DNA of 64,000 bases, from contig NC_031495.1 in NCBI RefSeq assembly GCF_000237925.1, positions 806,001-870,000 of the forward strand, in the 5' to 3' direction. Position numbers and translations under genes: made by a program. The notes beneath the pieces were generated by a model, which was given only the letters and a program-made list of their open reading frames with translations, searched no databases and had not been told where the DNA came from. Position 1 is the stretch's first letter. Every line of letters starts with the position of its first letter. Source of the stretch: Schistosoma mansoni (taxonomy: Eukaryota; Platyhelminthes; Trematoda; Strigeidida; Schistosomatidae). Shown here in pieces: positions 35,721 to 47,300 of this stretch.

Positions 35721-37040
35721 TGACTTCGTTCGTGTGTGTCATATGAGATCAGAAATGTGCCATTGGAATCCAGAACCAGAGAAAATATACAACGAAACAA
35801 TAGGAGAAATTTCTTCCTATAGTTTTTGTTTAGACAGCAGTAATTGACGTTATGTCAGTGTTGTTGTATCAGTCAATGAACCTACTGTCATTGCTGAATA
35901 AACAGATACTTTTTGGCCATTATTCGTTCACCATTCCTGGTGAATGGCCAATAGATCAGCTGTACAGTAAAATATTTTACGTTGTATTCAGATTTACCAT
36001 AATGAAACACAACTTCACACTGAATACATGTTGATTGTGTGTTGTTGAAGTCCTAGACTTGTTGGTATTAATGCTATTTCTCTGTATTGCTTCAAATTCA
36101 CATCTATACAAATTGTTATTTAACGATCATTCTTTCACATTCACTGAAGATTTCATCTCATCATTCAAAACTATTACTGTGCAACTTCTTATTCTACCAT
36201 CTGACCTTACTACATTAATAAATTTTTATTTAATCCATTCTGTGATATATATATTACCATTTATTCTTATTCTGTTTCACAAACATACCTATAGCATCAT
36301 TGACACATTACACTTTTCCTTCTTTCCTTTCTTCTTTAGAGCCAACTCAGTTTCCATTCAAATACTGCAGAATTTATTGAAATATGATAGTGCTACGTAA
36401 ATATTAGTGAAACTAGTGCATAATTGCATTTCTGAAGAAACCCGATATAGGTTCGTGCCAATAAGCTGGTTGTGAATAACAAAAACAACTTAAGATTACA
36501 TGAAGTACAAATGCATCTGTCTCCTAAAATTTGGTATCAAAGTTTTACATCATCAGAGTAAAATAACATTGGAGACTCAACCATACTTATTGTCAATTTC
36601 CAGGTAAAGCACTTGAAATGTATTGTTTATTTCTATTCAAGACGCAAAAGAAAATCCTTGCTCAACTTGAAAAAAGGCCTGGAAACTCGCGTTCTCAAAC
36701 TTCATAGGGGGTCTTTAGAATTAAAGGTTTACTTCATTATCAGTACTGCCCTAATAATAGACTTAATCCTAAAACTGTAGATTTGTCATTATGCAACTGC
36801 TAATCTATAAGATCTTACGTGGAAGCCACGTCCTTGTATACACCGACTCATTGCATCGTAATCATCACCAATATGTGATGGAAACTACATCGAGGCTGAA
36901 GATAGGACAATATATTTAATATGAATAGAAGGTAAAAGTTGTACACAACAGTGGTCACGCCCACAAGGCTAAGCCATATCATTTCACCAATTGAATTCCT
37001 TCCTTCCGCCTTCTGCATCGTTGGTTTTTTCTCAGCGTTA
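35721..37040. other. No gene recognised
   Basis: AT-rich. A 121-codon open frame at 36035-36400 is Leu/Phe/Ile-rich with no motif or codon signal that I trust. Confidence 0.4.
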
Positions 37041-37049
37041 AATGGTGAA

Positions 37050-37620
37050 TGCTATTTTTCCAGTTGTCTCGTGTTCAGCTTTGAAGATTGTGTGTTTGGG
37101 GCTTAACGCCACTAGAAGTGTATTATTTAGCACCACACCAAATGCTTTGCTGAAGTCCAACTAGAATACATCTACCATTTTTCCGTAACCTAGATACATT
37201 GTTCATATATCTCTTGCCATTTGAAGGTTTGTTGTACAAGACAATTCCATCCTGAAACCTCAATACTCACTGCTTAACAAGTTATTAGGTTCCACGGACG
37301 TTATAAAGGCTTTTTTGTTTATTATTTTCAGAACTGCAACCACGACACTAATGAGGTTAATAGATCGGTAGTTTGATGGAATTGTCGTGATCCTTGAGTG
37401 ACAATCGCATCCTTGCAGAATATAGAAAACCTACCGTGAGGAGAATTGGGGGTACACTTCATCCAGTCATGTTGATTTTCGTGTGTTTAAAGTGCTAAGA
37501 GGTTTTAGTGAATCGTCTACATCAAACTGCGCAGTGACTAGATGAATTTGTGACTTTGTATTTTGGCTTAGTCCTTCGTCTAGGAGGTGTTGAGTGAAGG
37601 GTGTCCCAAAATACTTTGTC
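37050..37620 (-). mobile_element. CR1-like LINE reverse transcriptase fragment
   Basis: The antisense strand gives STWMKCTPNSPHGR, KDAIVTQGSRQFHQTTDLLT, LISVVVAVLKII and LDFSKAFGVVLNN in shifting frames, matching the order (NYRPISL...VLE...LDFSKAFD) of CR1-type RTs. Many stops and shifts. Confidence 0.65.
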
Positions 37621-37639
37621 CTGGATTCCCTTCATCATT

Positions 37640-40600
37640 TGATGTACACAACACTTTTCAGTTAGGTCGCGAATCCAGTGGTGCAATTTATTTCTGTACA
37701 CGTGCGTTTAAAAAGGACCTTACAACACTAAAGAAATGAACAGTAGACAACGGAGTTAAAAATTTATTTGTTAAAATTTTATTTCGTGGACATTCGGCCT
37801 ACTTGGACACAAGGCACTTCCCCTCTCCATTGGAATACTCTTCTAACAGTCTCCTCAGAACGATAGTTTGATCTAGTAACCACGAAGAGCTAAGACGCCA
37901 AGTCGAACCATATACGGAAATGCAGCCAAGATAAACTCAACTCTTCGCTGCCTACGTAGACGAAATAGCGCAGCGACCTCAGAGTTTTTCTTAACACTTT
38001 GGGACTGACATTCAGCCCCGACTTGAAATTCATAATGTACGAAGACGGGGAGACAAGCGGGTGAACATAACTCTTAGGAGGACAGATTCTCGAAATTTGA
38101 ATTAATCTTGCTGAAGTAAGTGATAATAAGATGTGATCCTACAAAGGCATGAGACATATTAAGTATGACAAGCCACCCCAACGCGAACATATTACTGGGA
38201 CATCATCATGAGTATGCCACAGGTATTGTAGTTTGGCAACTATTTACCAGCAACGCCTTCTATAGTTGAATCGCACCCACCCAGTGAAATCAAAAGTCAG
38301 AAGCGGGGAGGTTGAAAGATATATTTGATAGATTATCAATATATTGAGAAGTGACTGATCTGAACTGGCTTGTGATCGCAGGAGATGTTGAGCAAGGCGT
38401 TCCCGCTCGTGATCTGGTGCGGATGTATAACCGAGCGCCTTCAACTAGGTGAGTCCATTAAATCTCGAACGCTTACAGAGTTATTGATTTTGGGGATTTA
38501 TTTACCGCTACAATCACCACACTCCTCGGCGCAACCATCTAAAGATTGCGTATCAAAGAGTGAAGATATAAGTGGGGTATTACTTTTTCTCACGAAAAAT
38601 TGTCACATTTCAGACGTTCTCTCAGCCGAAGTGATCACAACCTCCTCAATGCATAACTTCAAGAGGAGACTTTACAAACGATTACTCACTCATGGACTAA
38701 CATCTTCCTGTTTGATCAGTTGAGTCTGATGCATATCTCATAAGTTACCACGGTTACCAAGGTTCTTATGTATGTGGTTATTATCTCCGTTTCGTCTCTT
38801 TTCCTTTCAATTACTCATTGTTGCAAATCACCAGTCAATTATTTTATTTTTTACCCCTCAAACAATCCTCTTCGCACTTGAATTGTCAGTTTTTTATTTT
38901 CCGATAAACGCTGGATTTAGGGTCCCTTCACTCCTGAGACATATGCACTCACTTGAACCAAAAATAACTACCGAACTCATTAAGTTAGTGCAACCGAGTG
39001 GTTAGATTACCACCCATTAGATATAACTGATTGCCTGGAACTATACCAAAACAACAAGAAGAGGGTACAAAGTAATCTACTGATTCCTACAAGCTTATGA
39101 CAAAAATGTTGAATAGTGGAAAACAGACGCCACTTGAGGTTTTGGGGTATACTTAAGTCAGTTTCGTCAAGAACCTTGGAAATCGTATTGTCTGACAAGA
39201 AGTATCGATTAGGTGGGTCGAAATACTCTAACTAATATTCAACACAGTATCTCTACTGGATGAGTGGAAAGAAAAGTATGGCAGTCAGCCAAAAAAGCAA
39301 ACCTGCCTCAAACTCGTCGACAGTTAAAATACAGTATGTACATGACTGCATGTCGTTCGGCGTTTTCTAAAATATAAAGTTCGTTTTAGCTAAACATACA
39401 ATTCACTTAAACCAACCTTAAAATACGCCACTGGTTTGAGGCTTTTCAAGGTCGTTGAGAGAAGAGGTAACTTCGGTCCCAAACTGTGCATCTGGTTAAA
39501 CTATGTATTTCTAGTTTTTATCCTTAGGTTGTCTCGATCTTAGAATTGTGTCTTTGCTGATTGTTGTCTATTGCTTCCCGTAATAAATGTAAGCATATTG
39601 TGTGCGCTAGCTGAGTGTTCGACTTGCCTTGTTCCGTTTTCCAGCACATCACATGTAGTATCGAATCCATACTAAACTAACCCTTTAAGAATAATTTCCT
39701 GAATCTACACTAACGAGTACTTTTATAAAAACTAGCTTAGCTGACCTCCTATTCTTCAAAAACGAACTTTCACAAGTTTAAAAATATCGTACAGTTCTTG
39801 TATAGAGCGTCAAATTCTATTCGTTTATTTTATATGCACGTGTGTATTGATTGGAAATTGTCGAAATACGTTTACATAGTTCTGTCTCTCAACTTATACT
39901 TAATTGTATTTATATACGCTAAACCATAGTAACCTATTAATTGCTTTGTATCGTAGTACATGATATTTTTCCTTTGATAGATCAAGGAGATTCGAAAATC
40001 ACGGCAATTTTTTCATTATTCACTTTGTCAACTTCAGATCCAAATGTGAGTTGCTTCACACTTTTTTGTGTATAGTTCTCTTTGCTTGTCTCGCCGTGGC
40101 ATTTTTGTTTTGTTGCTGTTCAGGGTTCTAAGAACGCAGAAAATATTTTAACTAGTTGGTTAACAGTTAACTTTGGCCTATTCTAGTGCATGTATATGCT
40201 TTGGCCCCAGTGTCATTGACTTCGAACGAATTCTGCAGGAAATCACGTAAAATTAATAACGAGTTAAATCAGTATTTCTGAAATTTCCACTTTTTCTGAA
40301 ACATCTCAAATATATTGAGTATTTAGCTAAGGTTCCTTTAGTAGTCCCAAGTTTTGATTAGTAGTAGGTTTTAACGAGAAATCACCAAAACACGTGCATT
40401 CGAAAATGTTTACGTCCAAAATATTTCACAGCTGGAAGTGACCAGCCGCTTCAAAGGTTATTGTTCAAATTAATAGTTGCTATTTGGGCAGCATCATTGA
40501 CCTAAAGATGACAAGATGATTACGAAGAGCCTGTTGCTGTTTCAAATGATGTTTTTCATTTGAGTGATGTCAAATTAGCCATACTTGTCGAGTCAGTCTA

Positions 40601-41230
40601 TTTGTTGTGTGTTTTCAAATGATCCTGGTTGTCAAACCTGAGTTACAATTTTAATCCGGTTGTTGTGAATATTTGACACCGTTAGGAAGTAGCGGGATAT
40701 AGTTTAAAAGGTATGATGAAATGTGATTGTTTTCAATAACCTCTTATTATGTGATCTTTTGTGATCCTCATTGTGGATAATAAGTTACTGTCTACACTGA
40801 CTTGAAATGTTTGAGAATGTATCAGATTTCCTAGAACGCTTTAAGAATAGTGGCATCTGTAACTGAAATTTGAACAATAATTTCTAGTTGCAAACGGTTA
40901 AAGTTATCTTTTTAATATGGAATGGGACAAAGTTGATAGACTAAACGGGTACTAAATAACAATTCTATGATTATCTATAGCGCGATAGACGAAGAAGTTT
41001 TGTAAGAAATTCTTGCGTCTTAACACATACAACTTTCTTACAAATCTTTTCTCTTTTATGTGGTTATGGAATGCTAACGTGTGTTTAATATTAGTCGTCC
41101 AGTCTATTTAGTATGCATATATCCTATTTCGTATTAGAACTCAATAGTTCACTTAGCCATATGCAGATCAAAAGGAAATAAAATGTGTATAGATGATAAT
41201 CGTCGTATGTTATATTCAATGTGGTTTGAA
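37640..41230. other. No gene recognised upstream of RNase T2
   Basis: A 112-codon frame at 38385-38723 lacks clear motifs. The remainder is AT-rich. Promoter and any first exon of the RNase T2 gene should lie here. Confidence 0.4.
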
Positions 41231-41234
41231 AGGG

Positions 41235-41242
41235 TATAAATA
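41235..41242 (+). promoter_or_regulatory. TATA-like motif upstream of RNase T2 exon
   Basis: TATAAATA lies 29 bp before 41271. It could be a core promoter, with transcription starting near 41265, but the coding frame there has no ATG, so an acceptor at 41270 is the competing reading. Confidence 0.25.
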
Positions 41243-41270
41243 CCTACATTTACACAACTTCACGTTGTAG

Positions 41271-41394
41271 GTTGCACTTGTTGTTACTTTTCTTTCTGAA
41301 TCCTGTGTTCTTCGAACATGTTCATGGAGAACGTCAATGGGATCATTTTGTGTTTAGTCTGGAGTGGCCACCTACTTATTGTTTTATTCAGACG
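41271..41394 (+). CDS. RNase T2 exon 1 visible: signal core and LEWPPTYC
   Basis: A TTGTAG acceptor precedes 41271, and GTAAGC follows at 41395. The frame reads a Leu-rich signal segment, then [20 protein letters not shown], which matches the start of mature RNase T2 proteins. It lacks an in-frame ATG, so the initiator is probably in an earlier exon. Confidence 0.75.
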
Positions 41395-44300
41395 GTAAGC
41401 TTGTATTAGTCTTTTATGTTTTATTGAATGTTATTTTGATTGTTAAATGACAATTGTCATAACTTTTCTCAATATTGATTGGCAAAGTATTTTGGAGTAT
41501 TTCCGAAAATTGAATTAACTCTCAAGCTCATTTTGATACTGCATCAAGGATTTATTTCTTGCAGCTGTCAATGATAAATTGTAATTAGTGCTGTAAGATC
41601 AACTATCCTTTGAACAAACCACTTTGTTTATTGTACCGATCGGATCCATTCTTTTGTTTATTTGTCCTTATTTTAAATCCTTTGTATTTCTGCGTTGTTA
41701 ATTTACTCATCATGTTGATGTAGGTTGTTCCATGATAGACCAGTGGATATATATACCAGATGCCAAATCGTTACTGACCTTCTGCTCAGGTTAAAAATCG
41801 ATCAGAATGATTTAGGTGTACTAATTTACATATCATTCAACTTAGATTTATTTATGCTTTCAGTCAGTTTATCGTAATCGATGTAGGTTTATGTTGCACA
41901 GTGTTTCATTCACTTTACCTGTTTCTTTATTAACTGTTCACTTATAATATCGCTTGATTTGGCATTTTTCTTCCCTATCTTGACTAAATTAACATTCTAG
42001 TGGATTCAACGTTTGTTTGCCTTTATTAGTTAAATTGAAGCTTAAAGTTTATTAACAATAAACTCGTTTTTTTTTAAGTTACCCTTAATCAAATTAACAA
42101 GATTATTCTTTCTCATGATTCTTAGATTCATGACGTAAATAGTTAGTGTTTAATCATTTTGATCATTTCACGATTTTTCTTATCTTGTCAGTTATTTCAT
42201 TCCTTCTTTTTGTTCAGTGTAAAATTCCTTACAGCATCAACGATTTCAATATTCATGGACTATGGTAAGTTACCGGACAGCATCTTTCTGCACATTTAAA
42301 TCAGACTTCTTGAAATATGTTGTGTTATATCGAGTGGCTCGCTTATTAGAGAATAGTGAATTTATCGATCGACTCAATGACACACAAAACCCATGCAAGC
42401 AGTCTAGAGCACTTGTCGGTCCTGTTATCTACCTAGCCCAGCCAGTTAAGTCCAGAACACCAATAACAGCCTCTGCAATAGGAATCATTATTCTCAAACA
42501 TACTAGGTTTATATACCGAACAAACTGACCACATCGTACCACAAAATAGAAAATGACGTTTGTACAAGATTTGACCAAATGTGGCTGTGAATAGGAGGGA
42601 CAGTAATTAATAGACTGGGTATAACTCAGGAATGGCGATTCGTACGGTAATAATCTATAAGTCAAAATAAGGCTCGTAATAAAAGAAACATGAATGTGAA
42701 TAGTTAAGTTACTTAAAATTATATAATAGGAAATATACGTATCATATTGGTCCATAAATAGTTCTCAAAGTTACCATTCATAATCTTCTTCGGAATATAG
42801 TATGTTGATATTCTTGGGATTAGTTTTATCAACCTACTTTAAAACAATAAAGGATGTCGTTATGTCCTACAACCTCCCAATGCGCGTAGATGGCCATAAG
42901 CAACCAGTACGCAACAAGGATGAGGAAGATTGATACTCTACGCCTGAAAGATTGACCCAATACTAACTAGTCCCTGAACGATGAGGAAGAACGCAAGACC
43001 AATATTTACCAGTCCGACATCTTTATCATATTTCAGACATTCATTTATATACATACAAGACCAAACCACTCAGCATACCAATTAAGTAACAGTATTAACA
43101 CGGAACAACAATATTAATAATAGGAAAATCAGGGTGCCAGGTAAACAAGTAAGTGGTTCTAATTTATAAGTGGGAAACACTATAGCAACAATTCATGGTT
43201 TATGGATAATACAAAAAATAAGTAATAGGATAGCCTCCAAAGTATTTTACCTCATATTGTTAAATCGTCTCTTACAACATCTTCCTTTTTTAAAACAAAC
43301 ATCATTGACAAATCGGTCATTAGGGTTCATTTCGACCGTGGTTGGTTTTCTTCGGATCTGTTGTAACCTTCTTGATGATGGATTCAAATTGTCTGGAGGC
43401 CTTCTAATTTTTTTTCCAAACATTGTTTCTGCTGGAGAAAACTCTCCAGTCGTCGTAGGGTTCGGTGTCTTACGGTACGCAAGCAAGAACCTCTGTAGTA
43501 TTTCCTCTAATCTTCACTCGTCTGGGTTTTCAAAATACTCTCCTGAAAGTGTCGACAAACCGTTCAACCTGCTCATTTGGTTGCGGATGATAAGGAGGAG
43601 TCTTGAAATGTTTAATGCCGTTCAGAACGCAAAAGCTATGAAATACTAGCGACAAAGTTTTGACCATTGTCGAACACTATCGCTATTGGAAACCCGAAAC
43701 AACTAAATATTTGACGTACTTTATCCAATAACACCTTGGTTGATGTAGATTCCATACAATGTATTTCCGGCCATTTGTAAAGTGTGTTTATGGTCACTAG
43801 GAAATATTTCTGATTAATAGGCCCAGCGAAATCCACATACATTCTCGACCATGGATCTGATGAGTCTTCTCAGAAGTAAAGTTCAGCATTTCAAGGAACA
43901 TCTGGAGCTTAGGCACATTTTGAGCATTTTAATACATAACTTTCGATTTCGGCACCAATTTTTGGTCAATATACGTAACTTTTGGCGAGTACTTTCATAC
44001 GGACAATACCTGAATTTGTTGAGCGTAATTGTAACAGGAATTCACGACGCAAACAATGTGGTCTTCTAACATAATTAATTGATCCACAACACAGAGAAAG
44101 TTACTTTCTTGCGAATATTGTGGCACACTGACATTTGATTGTGGGTACCAACACTACATGAGATAACTGATAATGCTTCCAACAACGTCACTCACTGAAT
44201 ATTAATGGCATGTTTATTAAGTATTTCGGCTTAACTATTTTTGTATTATCCTAGTTGCACGCTTTCATTTGAACCATGAATTGTTGCTATAGTGTTGTTT

Positions 44301-47300
44301 CCTACTTATAAACTATAACAACTTACTTGTTTACCTGGCACCCTGATTTTCCTATTATTAATATTGTTGTTCCGTGTTAATACTGTTACTTAATTGGTAT
44401 GCTGAGTGGTTTGGTCTTGTATGTATATAAATGAATGTCTGAAATATGATAAAGATGTCGGACTGGTAAATATTGGTCTTGCGTTCTTCCTCATCGTTCA
44501 GGGCTAGTTAGTATTGGGTCAATCTTTCAGGCGTAGAGTATCAATCTTCCTCATCCTTGCTGCGTATCGTCTGCATAAGGTCATTTACTCTGATGGCTAT
44601 TATATTTTTGTGATTATAATTATACGATTGCCATACTGCTGCTAGTTATGCTTTAGAATTCTCTGGGAGTTATAATCGTATTCGTCTTGATAACCTAATT
44701 GTTTTGTTTTGATTTGATATGATAACTTGTAGTGATCCACGTATATGTCAGGCTCTACTACATGATTGCTCAAACACATTCAGATGAATGACTTTTGTCA
44801 GCATTTTTATCAAACTGCACTATGTCATGTGGTTATGAGAGTCTTCAAGTTATTGATAAATCTTTGAAATGTTACGTAGTTGTCGGCTATAATTGCCATC
44901 TTTTGTTTTTTTCCAACTAAACTGACATTACACCGTAAACTTTGACGCGAATAGTGGTATTGTATATATGTTTCTAAGATTGTTTCCCTATGTTTCCCTA
45001 TATCGTCCAACATATTGCTTAGCATGGTTGCTTATTGGGCTATTTGAATGGAAAGATAAAGACTTTATGGTACTTTTGTTTATGCAATTGTCCATAGTTT
45101 CGTTATTAATTAAATAGTATTTATTATCAGAAGGGGTTTTCGTGGAGATTGAGTATTTTCATAGTTGAAAGCGTGAGTCAATTGAAGCTAGACCACCATG
45201 GTAAACCTGGAGGCACTGGACGGCCGTTTCGTCTTATTTTGGGACTCCTCAGCTGTGCGCATCCACGACCTCGCCTCACGAAATTCAAACTCAGGACCTA
45301 CCAGTCTCGTGTTAGAGAACTTAACCGATAGACCACTGAGCCGGCATCCCATGGGGTTTATGTCTAACTCCAATCCACAAGAGACTGGTAGGCCCTGAGT
45401 TTGAATCTCGCGAGGTGAGATCGTGGATGTGCACAGCTGAGGAGTCCCAAAATAAGACGAAACGGCCGTCCAGTGCCTCCAGGTTTACCATGGTGGTCTA
45501 GCTTCAATTGATTCACGCTTTCAACTATGTAAATAGTAATTGTATTATTTTCCAATATATTTTTTCGTTTAATATAGATTCTTTTATTGTTAGATAAACT
45601 ATATTTGTTAATTTCATCACATTTTGCTTAATCTATATTTTGGTTTTGAATATAGGCCAAGTATATGGCCACATACAGAACCGAAAAACTGTTCAAACAG
45701 AACACCTTTTAGAATCGAATTAATCAAGGTAAATTTATGAAATCAATTTGTCGTATTGTTTTATCAGAAATGTTTTTTCTTGCTGTTTTACTCACAAATC
45801 TTTGTTCCATAATACTATATGCCCCCAAATTCCCTGGTACGGCCGAGAGTAAGGAGGGGCCACCCTCCCTCTCGAAATGCTTTCACATGGCCACGCGTAT
45901 ACAGCCTCTGCCAGGGAAGTCCTAATCACTGCCTTCACGTGACATTACGGTTGTTTACGAAATTGAGAGGAAGAGAAGCGAATGTTCGAGACTTTAACCG
46001 GGTTGGTGGGCACAAATGGTTCACCTAGGGGAGTTGGAAAACCCCCATTCCAAACCAATGGTGCACATGGGCTCCAGTATCCTGAGGGAACAAATGGCGT
46101 ATGGATCAATCGTTGGTCACTGGCTACCATGGGAATGCATCTCCTTACGATGCTCCACTGCCTTGTGTAATCAGACCTTTAGGTCAAAGGCTCGCGGTGT
46201 GGCCCTCTAAGAAAACCACCTGCTTCAGTTTGGGCACCTGGACAGTATCACAGCCCTCACACAAATCAAATAAGATTTGTGTGGCGTATATATATGTGGT
46301 GCCCTTTTGTACCAATATTTGTGTTTAAATAAATAAATAAACTATATGATTAAAGACTTTCTCCGAGATCTCTGTCGTTAATTTTGTTGTGTCTTGAGAC
46401 TGCTAACTAATAGTCCCATATATTTACTTTTTTCAGCTATACCTTACCCGTGTAGCATATATGCTGTTTATTTACTTGTTCTTATGTTTTTTTTTAACAG
46501 GCTTCGTTGAGATTGATCTCCATCTTTCTCTAGTTCAACAGATTGATTCTTTATGACTGACTATATTACATATGGCTCATTTTTTGATTTTTGGAGCGGA
46601 AAATCTTTGAGAAGTCCCATACACTATTGTACCATTATGTAGTTGGATACGTAACAATGACGTTTGTTTATGGAACATTTTATTTAAAATGTTAACCGTT
46701 TCATGGGAAGGGATTACTCGTGGATGTTTAAACGGGATCGGTTTTTGATGTAGATAGTGGTGATATAGTGAACCTATCAAGTGTCTTCCCATCCCCATAT
46801 AATAGGCAAAGGGAAGCAAAAGTTTTCTGGTGATTTTGAAAATGATCACAAGGGGAAGGCATGATGGAGTAAACCACTCGAAATAATCCCTCACTCGACC
46901 TCGTTTAAGCCTGTGTCGCCAGCTCAGTCAATGTTCTGAAGAAGGACTCTTGATGCCATGTATCCACATAGAAGAAAGCCAGATTAAAAACCCGAGGTGA
47001 GGAGAACTGAACGTCGTTTCCCTCAACGCTCAAGGAGGCAGACTTATTTTTCAAGAGGAAAGATGATATAACAAGTCAATCAGAAGTGGTCAAATGCGAA
47101 GGTCACTCGATAACAGTCAGAAATGATCTGAAGGGCAAATGCATGTCATTGGCTAAAAAATATATTCATTTTCTGAGGGGTAGTAATGTATACAAATGAA
47201 TGGGTATTTATTCATATTTTTCGGTAACCCAATAGACTTTCTCTTCCACTCTTGTCTTCTCGCTCAAGTAGTCAGTTTGAGAGTTAGTGCATGGCATGTT

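Larger units (their letters stand above)
45125..45540. repeat. Family A near-perfect palindromic unit
   Basis: Two facing copies, 45143-45370 antisense and 45372-45535 sense, with matching ribozymes and TAGCTTCAATTGATTCACGC / GCGTGAGTCAATTGAAGCTA ends. It lies about 110 bp before RNase T2 exon 3. Confidence 0.85.

Noticed and set aside
36035-36400. 121-codon hydrophobic frame as a membrane protein gene
   Set aside because: AT-rich by chance composition; no splice or codon support and no motif.
41314-41394. Alternative start giving Met-Phe-Met-Glu-Asn with a hydrophobic stretch
   Set aside because: The other frame of the same exon gives LEWPPTYC, a clear RNase T2 motif, and joins in phase to [15 protein letters not shown].
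42235-42264. Shorter exon 2 starting after TTACAG at 42234
   Set aside because: It would break phase with the preceding exon; the acceptor at 42217 has a better pyrimidine tract and keeps phase.
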